A DNA stretch of 64,000 nt from Lichenibacterium ramalinae (GTDB lineage: Bacteria; Pseudomonadota; Alphaproteobacteria; Rhizobiales; Beijerinckiaceae). Each line of letters opens with the position of its first letter. Position 1 is the first letter of the stretch. The stretch is taken from NCBI RefSeq assembly GCF_004137085.1, contig NZ_QYBC01000003.1, positions 62,001 through 126,000 on the forward strand, written 5' to 3'. The notes under the pieces were generated by a model. That model did not search any database. It saw only the letters and a program-made list of their open reading frames with translations, and was not told the origin of the DNA. This document shows positions 17,911 to 26,592 of the stretch, piece by piece. A program made the position numbers and the translations under genes.

Positions 17911-18837
17911 TCAGCGTCGGGCGACACCCGCATCGCTGAGATCGTTTCGCATCGCTGTCGCGGCGAGCGCGGCTTGGCCGACCGCGACGCTGATCTGGTC
18001 GAGTCCGGACACGACGTCGCCGGCCGCATAGAGGCCGGGCACGGTCGTGCGTTGATGGGCATCGACCTGCAGGCAGCCCTCACGCGTCCGTGCGGCCCCC
18101 ACTGCCGTCCCCAGTTCGGAGCGGATGTCCGAGCCGAGCGCCGGGTAGACACTGTCGACCTGGACCCAGAGGTCGCCGGCCTGGAAGGCGATGCTGTCCC
18201 GCCGAAGCACGAAGTGCGACGCCGGACCGTCGAGAAACTCGATCCCCGCGACGGTCAGCCGTTCTCTCGCCAGCCGGTCGAGGCGGTGCGGTCCGTCGGC
18301 ACACACCAAGGTGACATGCGGGCTGTAGGAGCGCAGGAACTCCGCCTCCCTCACGCCGTGCGCGCCGGTGCCGATGACGGCGATCCGTTTGCCCGTCACC
18401 TCATAGCCGTCGCAGATGGGACAATAGCGGATCCTGCCCTGCGCCAGGGCCTCGTCATGAAGCCGACGATCCATATGGGGCCGACGATTGTGCAATCCGG
18501 TCGCCAGGAGCACGCGACAGGTGACGATGTCACGCCCGCTCGTGTCGGCGCGAAATCGGCCATCCTCTCGGACCAGCGTCGTCACACGCGCCTCGTCGAA
18601 ACGGACCCCATAACGCTTCGCCTGTCGGCGCATGCGATGCAGAAGGTCGGCGCCCGCGATGCCGTCGGGAAAGCCCGGCTGGTTTCGCGTGCACGGGATG
18701 CGGGCGGCCCGGCTCTCGCCGGTGTCGCAGACCACGGCGGACAGGTGGAAGCGACCGAGATAGGTCGCTGCGGCCAATCCCGCCGGACCGCCGCCGACCA
18801 CCAAACAATCCACGCTGTCCCGTCCGAGGTCGATCAT
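17911..18837 (-). CDS. Thioredoxin-reductase-like FAD/NAD(P) oxidoreductase
   Basis: A 308-residue flavoprotein of the thioredoxin-reductase fold: FAD motif VVGGGPAGLAAATYLGR at residue ~13, the redox pair in YCPICDGYEV (CxxC, near 140), the NAD(P) motif VIGTGAHG near 153 and the C-terminal FAD motif LYAAGDVVSGLDQISVAVGQAA. The CxxC suggests dithiol exchange, but the substrate-side region differs from classical TrxB and no thioredoxin gene is adjacent, so it may be one of the many TrxR-like proteins in alphaproteobacteria with an unknown partner. Confidence 0.85.
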   Translation of the reverse strand: MIDLGRDSVDCLVVGGGPAGLAAATYLGRFHLSAVVCDTGESRAARIPCTRNQPGFPDGIAGADLLHRMRRQAKRYGVRFDEARVTTLVREDGRFRADTSGRDIVTCRVLLATGLHNRRPHMDRRLHDEALAQGRIRYCPICDGYEVTGKRIAVIGTGAHGVREAEFLRSYSPHVTLVCADGPHRLDRLARERLTVAGIEFLDGPASHFVLRRDSIAFQAGDLWVQVDSVYPALGSDIRSELGTAVGAARTREGCLQVDAHQRTTVPGLYAAGDVVSGLDQISVAVGQAALAATAMRNDLSDAGVARR

Positions 18838-19162
18838 CGGTGATCGGAGCCCGATCTATCGCGCGGCATCGTCGCGGGGTCCGTCATAGACGACTGTTCT
18901 CATGGCGGTTCTCCCGGCCTGGGGCCGATGCTCTGCCGGAAAGCTGTCCTGCAGTCGGCCGTCGCGCTATCCGGGGAGTCCCTAAGGATCGACCGCAGGC
19001 CGCCTCCATGGCGTCGCCGGCGACACGATCCCGGCGCCACGGCGGTGCTCTGCCGGAGAACCAGCAGATCGCCGTCGGGTGGAGTCGCTCGATAGCCTGC
19101 GGGGGCTCGTCGCTCCCCACGCGCGAAGCCCGAACGCCTGTCCGCGGAGCGATTGCGACGGC
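18838..19162. other. Intergenic stretch, no gene seen
   Basis: 325 bases between two minus-strand genes. The frames on both strands look like shadows. It should carry the promoter of the thioredoxin-reductase-like gene, but no clear element was recognised. Confidence 0.5.
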
Positions 19163-21793
19163 CTATGTCGCTTTGCGCGTCGTCCGACCGGCCGTCTGCG
19201 TCGGTGACAGGCCGGCCAGCAGAGCGATCTGCAGCAGCTCCGTCAGGCTGGTCGCGTTCAAGCGGCTCATCAGCTGGGCGCGATGAAGCTCCACGGTTCG
19301 CGGGCTGATGCCGAGGTCCTGGGCGATCGTCTTGTTGGTCCCACCCTCGATCAAACCGACCAGCACGGCGCGCTCTCGCCGCGTCAGCCTTGCGATGCGG
19401 GCGCCGGCGGTTTCATCACGCGTCGCCGGACGTGCTCCGGCCTGACATTCCGCGATGGCGGTCGCGAGTGCCGTGCGGAGCGTGTTCTCGTCCGACAGCG
19501 TGATGTAGTCGAGCGCGCCGGCCTTCATGGCGGTCACGGCGGAGGCGACCTCGGCGTCGGGCGCGTCGAGCACGATGGTGGGCAGGGTGATCGACCGCGC
19601 CTTGAGCTCGCGTGCGACCGAGAGGCCCTCCTGCCTCGCCTTTCGAAGGTCGACGAGGACGCAACCGGGGGCCAGCAAGGGGGCGATGTCGAGGAACGCG
19701 CGGGCGCCATCGAAACTCCGGGTGCGATAGCCGGCGCTGCGCGCGAGGCCCGTCAGCCGACGCGCCTCTTCGACCGTCGCGCTGACGACATACACGTGCC
19801 GGGTGTCGTCTTGCGTCAGGTCTTCGGTGATGCCGCCGATCCGCGTCACGGTGCCGTGCTCGTCGCGGATCGGGAAGCTGGTATCGCGCAGCCAGCGGAT
19901 CGAGCCGTCGCTGGGTCGGACGATGCGGTACTCGAAATGCGCGACTTCTCCGGTCTTGACACTGTCGAGCGCCCGTTCGACCTGGTCCCGGTCGTCCGGA
20001 TGGACGGTCGTCATCCAGTCCTCGAGCGCGACCGGCCCCTCCTCGGACGCCACCCCCCAGATCCGTTCGAAAGCTGCGCTCCGGTAGGTGATGTCGCCGA
20101 CCGCCGGATCGGCGATCCAGATCAGGTTGCTGCTGTGTTCGGCGAAGCTTCGGAACTGCGACTCGCTCGTCCGGACCGCCGCCTCGGTGCGGCGTTGGGC
20201 GGTGACGTCGATCGCGGCTCCGATGAAGCCGACCGCGCGGCCATGGTCGAAGACGGTTCGGCCCGAGGTCGCGACGTGGCGGGTCTGGCCATCGTCCCGC
20301 CCGATGACGCGGTATTCGATGGAATAGCGTCCGTCTCCTTCCGGATCGACGCAGGCGGCGATCGCCGAGCGAACGCGGGCCAGGTCGTCACGGTGGATGC
20401 CCGCCTCGTAGACTTCCATGTCGACCGGCGCCCCGGACGGCAGCCCCCACATCGCCCGGAGGCGGTCGTCCCAGTCGAGCGCACCCGTGGCGGGGTCCCA
20501 GGAGTAGATGCCGAGGCCGACCAGTTCGGTCGCGGCGCGCAGGCGGGCCTCGTCCCGCTTCAGCCGTTCCTCGAAGGCGCGGCGCTCGCTCGTCTTGCGC
20601 GATACGCCGACCACCGACTCGACCGAGCCGTCCTCCCCGTAGACGGGCCCCCACAGGAAGGCGAAATAGGCCTCCTCGCCACCCGGGCTGCGGAAGAAGA
20701 CCTCGTCCTCGACGGTGGCGCCGTTTCCCAGGACGCGATCGATATGGCCATCGAGGCGATCGGCAAGCTCCGCAGGGTAGTCGAGGTCGGCGAAGGTCTT
20801 GCCGATCATCTGTTCCGCAGAAAGCCCGAACAGCGCCAGCATCGCAGGGTTGGCATAGGCGAAGCGCCGCTGCCGGTCGAAGGCGTAGACGAAATCGGGA
20901 ATGGAGGAGAGCGTCGCTTCGAAGAAGCGGGACCGGCCGGCGAGTTCCGCCCCGGCCGCCGCGAAACGTTCGGCGGCGCGCTTGAGGTCATCCACATCCT
21001 GGACGACCACGACGGCCCCGTCCGCCTCGTCGCCCCCGTGTCGGAACGGGACGGCACTGATCCGCATCCAACGCTCGGGAGCGTTTCGCCCCCCGGACAG
21101 GACATCCATCCCCGGCGTCACGGCCTCGCCGCGCAAGGCGCGGGCGCCTGGATGGCGGTCGGGCGGGATGGGCCGGTGGTCGGGACCGTACAGGCTCCAG
21201 CGTTGTGGCGACGTCGCGCCGCGTGAGGGGAGCCGGGCGACACCGATGGCATCGCGCAGGCGCTGGTTGGATGTGGTGAGGTCGCCGCTGCGATCGTAGA
21301 TGCCGATGCCGAGCGGAATGCTGTCCAGGATCGACGTGAGCAGCATCTGCTGGCCGTGCAAAGCCCGCTCGGCAGGATCGAAGGCCGAGATGGCGGTGGC
21401 GAGGGCGGCCACGCCGATCGTGCGGCCGCTCGCGTCGCGCAAGGCGAAGGCCGACCAACGCACCTCGGTCTCCCTGGACGGGTCGGTGAAGTGGCGGAAA
21501 CGCAACTGCTCCTCCCAGCGCCCCTCGCGTGAGAGGCTGGCGAGCCCGACGGTTTCGACGACCCGACGGTGGGCCGGAGTGAAGAAGTCGAGCACCTCGT
21601 AGGCGGCGATGTCCACCTCCGGGCCGAGCCCGAGCATCTCGCGGCCGGCGGCGTTGAGGAAGCAGGGGCGAAGCTCCGGGTCACACAGGCCGACGAAGGT
21701 CGGTGCCTGGCGGACCGCCGCCGCAGCCATGGCGGCCAGGTCGGCTCCTGCAAAATCCTTGCGACCGGCCGAGGGCGGATGCTTCGGCGCCAT
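19163..21793 (-). CDS. Multi-PAS regulator with degenerate receiver and LuxR helix-turn-helix
   Basis: 876 residues in one chain: five PAS-like segments (about 25-140, 150-275, 285-410, 415-540, 545-660), a receiver-like domain (~662-775) and a C-terminal LuxR/GerE helix-turn-helix (LTRRERAVLVGLIEGGTNKTIA, then ISPRTVELHRAQLMSRL). No histidine kinase domain is present. The receiver resembles FixJ around PGCVLVDLR and AMKAGALDYI, keeping the phospho-acceptor Asp, but the acidic pocket near its start is replaced (HVYVVSATVEE) and the conserved Lys after the last strand is lost (ITLSDE). The ATG at 21793 has AAGGAGG five bases upstream. It is likely a soluble one-component sensor-regulator, transcribed divergently from the alcohol dehydrogenase, its possible target. 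Confidence 0.85.
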   Translation of the reverse strand: MAPKHPPSAGRKDFAGADLAAMAAAAVRQAPTFVGLCDPELRPCFLNAAGREMLGLGPEVDIAAYEVLDFFTPAHRRVVETVGLASLSREGRWEEQLRFRHFTDPSRETEVRWSAFALRDASGRTIGVAALATAISAFDPAERALHGQQMLLTSILDSIPLGIGIYDRSGDLTTSNQRLRDAIGVARLPSRGATSPQRWSLYGPDHRPIPPDRHPGARALRGEAVTPGMDVLSGGRNAPERWMRISAVPFRHGGDEADGAVVVVQDVDDLKRAAERFAAAGAELAGRSRFFEATLSSIPDFVYAFDRQRRFAYANPAMLALFGLSAEQMIGKTFADLDYPAELADRLDGHIDRVLGNGATVEDEVFFRSPGGEEAYFAFLWGPVYGEDGSVESVVGVSRKTSERRAFEERLKRDEARLRAATELVGLGIYSWDPATGALDWDDRLRAMWGLPSGAPVDMEVYEAGIHRDDLARVRSAIAACVDPEGDGRYSIEYRVIGRDDGQTRHVATSGRTVFDHGRAVGFIGAAIDVTAQRRTEAAVRTSESQFRSFAEHSSNLIWIADPAVGDITYRSAAFERIWGVASEEGPVALEDWMTTVHPDDRDQVERALDSVKTGEVAHFEYRIVRPSDGSIRWLRDTSFPIRDEHGTVTRIGGITEDLTQDDTRHVYVVSATVEEARRLTGLARSAGYRTRSFDGARAFLDIAPLLAPGCVLVDLRKARQEGLSVARELKARSITLPTIVLDAPDAEVASAVTAMKAGALDYITLSDENTLRTALATAIAECQAGARPATRDETAGARIARLTRRERAVLVGLIEGGTNKTIAQDLGISPRTVELHRAQLMSRLNATSLTELLQIALLAGLSPTQTAGRTTRKAT

Positions 21794-22118
21794 GCCAGCC
21801 TCCTTGAACGAACTGCCGACGTCCGTCCAAAAATTACCGCCTAGGGAAGGTTCCCCAGGACCTGTCCGCCGCCCGGGGCCGCCGGCAGGGCCCGGCCTTG
21901 TTCCGCGATCCCGGGCCGGTGCGGCGGAGGCGGGGCCTGCCGTGTCCGTCCGGTCGTCCGACGGTGGACGAGCCGGGGATCCCGCCGACCCTCCCGGAAT
22001 GCGCTGCCGAGCTTCCCGACCCGACCTCGCGTCCTGCGGAGTGTCACTTAGGGATCGCCCGTATCCCGGCCCGAGGCGGCGCAGGGTTAGGGTTTCCCGA
22101 CACATCGAGGAGACTCGC
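21794..22118. other. Divergent intergenic region
   Basis: 325 bases between the PAS-LuxR regulator and the alcohol dehydrogenase; it must contain both promoters. No clear -35/-10 pair, dyad or stress-sigma box was recognised. Confidence 0.5.
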
Positions 22119-23294
22119 ATGAAGGCCCTGGTCTGGCACGGCAAGGAGGACATCCGCTGTGACACGGTGTCCGATCCGACGATCGAGCATCCCCGCGATG
22201 CCATCATCAAGGTGACGAGCTGCGCGATCTGCGGCTCCGATCTCCACCTCTTCCACAACCTCATTCCCGCGATGATGCCGGGCGACATCATGGGTCACGA
22301 AGCGATGGGCGAAGTCGTCGAGGTCGGTAGCCAGGCGAAGGGCAAGCTCAGGAAGGGCGACCGCGTCGTCATCCCTTTCACCATCGTCTGTGGTGAATGC
22401 GAGCAATGCCGTCGTGGCAACTTCTCCGTCTGCGAACAGACCAATCGCAAGAAGGAACTCGGCGACAAGGTCTTCGGCCATACGACCGCGGGCCTGTTCG
22501 GCTACACCCATCTCACCGGCGGCTACCCGGGAGGACAGGCGGAATATCTGCGCGTCCCCTTCGCCGATACGACCCACGTCAAGGTGCCGGACGGCATCGA
22601 CGACGAGAAGCTGCTGTTCCTGTCCGACATCCTGCCGACGGGCTGGCAGGCCGCCGTCCAGGCCGACATCCAGCCGGGCGACATCGTGGCGATCTGGGGC
22701 TGCGGCCCCGTCGGCCAGATGGCGATCCGTTCCGCCGTCCTGCTCGGGGCCGAGCAGGTGATCGCCATCGACCATCTGCCGGAGCGGCTCTCGATGGCCG
22801 CGGCCGCGGGCGCCGTCACGATCGATTTCGAGCAGGACAGCGTCGTCGAGCGGTTGAACGCGCTGACCGGCGGAAAGGGCCCGCACAAGTGCATCGATGC
22901 GGTCGGCACCGAGAGCCATGTCGGCCTCGGGCAGCCCGACACGGTGCTCGACCGGGCCAAGCAGATGCTGATGGGAGAGACCGATCGCCCGCACGTGCTC
23001 CGCGAGATGATCTACGTGTGCCGACCCGCGGGCGTGATCTCGATCATCGGCGTCTACCTCGGCCTGGACGACAAGATCCCGATGGGCCAGGCCATGAACA
23101 AGGGCCTGACCTTCCGCATGGCGCAGGCGCACGTGCCGCGCTGGACGGGCGATCTCCTGCGCCGGATCGAGCGGGACCAGATCGACCCTTCGTTCGTCAT
23201 CACCCACAAGGTCGATCTGGCCCGAGGACCGGAGATGTACACGACGTTCCGCGACAAGGCGGACGGCTGCATCAAGGTCATGCTTCAGCCCTGA
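22119..23294 (+). CDS. Zinc-dependent alcohol dehydrogenase (MDR family)
   Basis: A 391-residue medium-chain dehydrogenase with catalytic zinc ligands in CAICGSDLH and GHEAMG, a structural zinc site CGECEQCRRGNFSVC, and the NAD-binding GCGPVGQ near residue 200. The long C-terminal form, with GGYPGGQAEYLRVP and DILPTGWQAA, matches the glutathione-independent formaldehyde dehydrogenase-like subgroup common in Hyphomicrobiales; the substrate is uncertain. GAGGAG lies about eight bases before the ATG. The next gene begins 12 bases after the stop, so the two likely form an operon, perhaps activated by the divergent PAS regulator. Confidence 0.9.
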   Translation: MKALVWHGKEDIRCDTVSDPTIEHPRDAIIKVTSCAICGSDLHLFHNLIPAMMPGDIMGHEAMGEVVEVGSQAKGKLRKGDRVVIPFTIVCGECEQCRRGNFSVCEQTNRKKELGDKVFGHTTAGLFGYTHLTGGYPGGQAEYLRVPFADTTHVKVPDGIDDEKLLFLSDILPTGWQAAVQADIQPGDIVAIWGCGPVGQMAIRSAVLLGAEQVIAIDHLPERLSMAAAAGAVTIDFEQDSVVERLNALTGGKGPHKCIDAVGTESHVGLGQPDTVLDRAKQMLMGETDRPHVLREMIYVCRPAGVISIIGVYLGLDDKIPMGQAMNKGLTFRMAQAHVPRWTGDLLRRIERDQIDPSFVITHKVDLARGPEMYTTFRDKADGCIKVMLQP

Positions 23295-23306
23295 CGAGGA
23301 GCCACC

Positions 23307-23891
23307 ATGTCGATTGCCAAACTGGCGCAGACCACGCGGTCCGAAGGCGATCCCCAAGTCCTGCGCAAAGGTCCGAGTTCGCTGTCCGGCGCCGACCGGC
23401 TGGCGCGTGCGCTCGGCTGGTTCTCCATCGGTCTCGGCGTCACCGAACTGGTGGCACCGGGACGCATCGTCCGGACGCTCGGCCTCCACGGCAAGGAGGC
23501 TCTCGTCCGCGGCTACGGCGCACGGGAGTTGGCGAGCGCGCTGCCGACCCTGTCGGTGGACAAGTCCGCCGGCCTCGCATCCAGGATCGCCGGCGACGCG
23601 CTCGATCTGGCGACCCTGTCCTCGGCCCTCACTCCCGACAACCCGAAGCGCCGCAACGCGGCGGTGGCGACGGCGCTCGTCGCCGGCATCACGCTGCTCG
23701 ACATCGCCGCCTATGCGGGAACGAAGGCCGTGCACCGCCGCGGACCGGGCTCCGGTCGCGATTATTCCGGACGCAGCGGCCTGCCCGGCGGGCCGCAGGC
23801 CTCCCGTGGCCTCGCCCGCCAGGACTTCACGATCCCACCGGACTACCGGGCGGAAGGCACGGTCGCCAAAGCCCTTCCCGCCGCATCCTGA
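23307..23891 (+). CDS. Small membrane-associated hypothetical protein, cyclase/dehydrase-like N-terminus
   Basis: 194 residues. The segment ARALGWFSIGLGVTELVAPGRIVRTLGL, the motif GYGARELASAL and a second hydrophobic helix (ATALVAGITLLDIAAYAG) resemble the membrane-bound N-terminal part of proteins often labelled cyclase/dehydrase that sit beside such alcohol dehydrogenases; the usual C-terminal SRPBCC domain is absent. The C-terminus is a short polar tail. Function unknown; coupling to the dehydrogenase is inferred from the 12-base spacing and an AGGAG at a good distance from the ATG. Confidence 0.75.
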   Translation: MSIAKLAQTTRSEGDPQVLRKGPSSLSGADRLARALGWFSIGLGVTELVAPGRIVRTLGLHGKEALVRGYGARELASALPTLSVDKSAGLASRIAGDALDLATLSSALTPDNPKRRNAAVATALVAGITLLDIAAYAGTKAVHRRGPGSGRDYSGRSGLPGGPQASRGLARQDFTIPPDYRAEGTVAKALPAAS

Positions 23892-24109
23892 CACGGGACT
23901 GGCCTCCTCGGGACCGCCCGTGCGTCGTCTTCGGGCCGCCGAGGCTGCTCTCGATGGCGAGCCGGAGCGGATCCGCCGAAGCCCGAAGCGCGGCCGCGCC
24001 GGACGCCCATGCCGGAGGCCCGCGATGATCGAGGCGCCGAACCCGGTTTCGCCCGCTCGCCACCGGGCTCGTCCCTTCCCAAGCGCAACATCGAGACGAG
24101 GCGCCGCCC

Positions 24110-25240
24110 ATGACGCTTGAACCGGCGGTCGGGGCGGCGCTGATGCTGCTGGTCCTCGCCGACATCGTGCTGACCGTTCTCTACGCGCGCGCCGGTACGG
24201 GACTGCTCGCGCCCTCCTGGAACCGGGCGGTCTGGGCGTCGCTTCGCGCCCTGGCCACGCTGTCGGGCAGGCGCCGCGGCGCCGTCCTGTCGCTGGCCGG
24301 CCCCCTGATCGTGGTTCTGCTGATCGGCTTCTGGGCGCTCGGGCTCACGGTCGCGGCGGCGCTCATGGTCCAGCCCGGACTCGGCACGGCGATCCGGCCC
24401 TCGAGCGGCGCCACCCCGACCGATTTCGTCACGGCGCTTCTCGTGGCCGGCAACAGCCTCTCGATCGTCGGTGGAGGCGAATACTCACCGCACACCACCG
24501 GCACCCGCATCCTCTTTCTGGTGGATTCGCTCGTCGGCACGTCAGTCCTGTCGCTGGTGCTGAGCTACCTCGTCCAGGTCTATTCGTCGCTGCGCGACCG
24601 CAACGCGCTGGCACTCACCATCGACCTCATGACAGGCCGTACCGGCGATGCCGCCGAGATGCTGGCCCGGCTCATGCCCGGCGGGGATTGCAGCACCGCC
24701 GTCAGCGAGCTTGGCAACCTCGCACGGGCGCTGGCCGCCACCAAGGAAGCCCACCATTTCTACCCGCTGCTCTTCTACTTCCGCTTCGAGGACCCGGCCT
24801 ATGCCGTGTCCCGCTTCGGCTTCGTGCTTCTCGACCTGACGACCTTGATCGGCACCGCAATCGACCGTCAGCAATACGGCTCGCTCGTGCGTTCCGCGGC
24901 GGTCATGTCGCTGCGCCAGGGCACCCTGCTGCTGTTGGAAACGTTGGATCGGAACTTCCCGACCGTTCCGAAGCGGGCCGAAGCCGCCGCAACTGGGCGG
25001 GACCGGCAAAGCTATGCCGCTGCCGTCGACACGCTCGAGCGTGCCGGCATCGCGGCGCGGCCGGACGGAATCGACCGCTATGGTGCCGAGCGCAGGACGT
25101 GGGAGCCGCTCGTCCGGCGCGTCGCCCCGTCGCTGGGTTACGGCCTGGACGACATCGACCGTCGTGGACGTATCGCCGGCCCTCCGCGGCACGCGGGCGG
25201 CCCCGACGAGCTCGGCGGGGGCCTCCGCACGGGCGGCTGA
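24110..25240 (+). CDS. Two-TM channel-like membrane protein with altered selectivity filter
   Basis: 376 residues. An N-terminal helix, then two strongly hydrophobic segments (about 60-90 and 125-155) flank a pore-like loop ending in NSLSIVGGGEYSP, where potassium channels have TVGYGD. The C-terminal ~220 residues are soluble and helical, with a disordered Gly/Arg-rich end. The layout suits the Ion_trans_2 fold, but the filter is IVGGGE, so conduction of potassium is doubtful. A 218-base gap without features precedes it, and it converges on the LVIVD gene 30 bases away. Confidence 0.65.
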   Translation: MTLEPAVGAALMLLVLADIVLTVLYARAGTGLLAPSWNRAVWASLRALATLSGRRRGAVLSLAGPLIVVLLIGFWALGLTVAAALMVQPGLGTAIRPSSGATPTDFVTALLVAGNSLSIVGGGEYSPHTTGTRILFLVDSLVGTSVLSLVLSYLVQVYSSLRDRNALALTIDLMTGRTGDAAEMLARLMPGGDCSTAVSELGNLARALAATKEAHHFYPLLFYFRFEDPAYAVSRFGFVLLDLTTLIGTAIDRQQYGSLVRSAAVMSLRQGTLLLLETLDRNFPTVPKRAEAAATGRDRQSYAAAVDTLERAGIAARPDGIDRYGAERRTWEPLVRRVAPSLGYGLDDIDRRGRIAGPPRHAGGPDELGGGLRTGG

Positions 25241-25270
25241 CCCGATCGACGATCCCCGGGGCCGCCGGCC

Positions 25271-26527
25271 TCACGCCGTCATCTCCAGGATGTAGAGCCC
25301 GCCGTTGTAGTCGTTGGCATAGACGAGGCCGTCCTTGTCGACGGAAACGTCGCAGGATTGTATGACCCGCGACCTGTTCGGGCGGTGGTCCATCAGCCGG
25401 GCGGGTTGCGGGGGAACGAAGGCGGCGATCTCCTCGGGCCGGAAGGCGTTGCCGATGTCGTAGACGCGGATGCCGGCGTTCTGCTGCGTGGCGAAGAGGC
25501 GCTGGTCGCTGACGAAGCCGTCCGGCCGGTTCTCGTAGATGTTGTGCGGGCCGAAGTGGCCGCCCTTGCGGCGATAGTCCGCGTCGTTCGGCTCCGGGCA
25601 GGTCGAGATGCTGATGGGCTTCATCGGATCGCGGACGTCGAACAGCCAGATGGGCTTGAAGCCGTCCTCGTAGTCGTCGAGCACGGCCTCGTCCGCCACC
25701 ACCAGCAGGTCGCGGGCGGGAAGGTGCAGGCAGTTGTGGGTCCCGCCGTTGAAGGGGGGAGACCAGTTGTGGTGGAGCTTCAGCGTCGGCGCGGTCGGGT
25801 CCGCCACGTCGATGACGACGAGGCCGGCGTCGCGCCAGGCGCCGTAGGCCGTGGTCCCGCTGACGGTGGCGTGGTGCAGCCCGAACCGTCGCTCGGGAGG
25901 CCATGTCGGCGTTTCCCCTGCGGCCGTGTTCATCCCGGGCAGCCAGACGCGGCCGCCCTCGCGCGGGTTGGTCGGATCCGACAGGTCGACCGTCATGAAG
26001 ATGTAGTCGGTGAACCCGTCGAGCAGGGCCGACACGTAGGCCCAGCGCCCCCCGACGTACCAGATCCGGTGGATGCCGCCCCCCGCCACCGGCATGAAGC
26101 CGATCTGCCGCGGGCGGGACGGATCGGCGATGTCGTACACCGCCATGCCGGCCGTCCAGTCCCGCGTCGCCGACGCATTCGACGCCGTGCCCACCTTCTC
26201 GCCGAGCGCGCCCGTGTAGTAGTTTCGCTCGTCCTGGAACTCGGCCGAGGCGAACATGTCCTTGGCGTTGATCACCAGCAGCAGGTCGCCGAAGCTCTGC
26301 AGGTGGATGTTCCAGGTGTTGGGTGGCGCCGGCACGTAGGCCACGGGGTTCGGTCGTCGCGGGTCACGCACGTCGATGACGCTGAACCCCTTGGAGAACA
26401 TGTGGCCCGTGATGGCGTAGCCCTTGTTGATCATGAGTTGGACGCCGTCCGACCGCCCCCCCTGGTCGGAGTGACCGACCAGCTTGAGGTTGCGGGCGTA
26501 GTCGGGCGTCGGCAGGTCCTGTGACAT
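25271..26527 (-). CDS. LVIVD-repeat beta-propeller-like protein
   Basis: 418 residues built of repeats with the pattern xVxDVxDPxxP: FSVIDVRDPRRPNPVA, MAVYDIADPSRPRQIG, FMTVDLSDPTNPREGG, LVVIDVADPTAPTL, IWLFDVRDPMKPISI and IRVYDIGNAFRPEEI. These are LVIVD repeats, predicted to form a beta-propeller. No signal peptide or catalytic motif is seen, so it is probably cytoplasmic unless the start is misplaced. It lies 65 bases after the sugar-type binding protein gene on the same strand, suggesting a shared transcript. Function unknown. Confidence 0.8.
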   Translation of the reverse strand: MSQDLPTPDYARNLKLVGHSDQGGRSDGVQLMINKGYAITGHMFSKGFSVIDVRDPRRPNPVAYVPAPPNTWNIHLQSFGDLLLVINAKDMFASAEFQDERNYYTGALGEKVGTASNASATRDWTAGMAVYDIADPSRPRQIGFMPVAGGGIHRIWYVGGRWAYVSALLDGFTDYIFMTVDLSDPTNPREGGRVWLPGMNTAAGETPTWPPERRFGLHHATVSGTTAYGAWRDAGLVVIDVADPTAPTLKLHHNWSPPFNGGTHNCLHLPARDLLVVADEAVLDDYEDGFKPIWLFDVRDPMKPISISTCPEPNDADYRRKGGHFGPHNIYENRPDGFVSDQRLFATQQNAGIRVYDIGNAFRPEEIAAFVPPQPARLMDHRPNRSRVIQSCDVSVDKDGLVYANDYNGGLYILEMTA

Positions 26528-26592
26528 GGCTCATCCTCCGACGGAGTCGATCGTGGTGGCGTGCGGGCCCGGCACCCGGACCCGCGGCGTTC

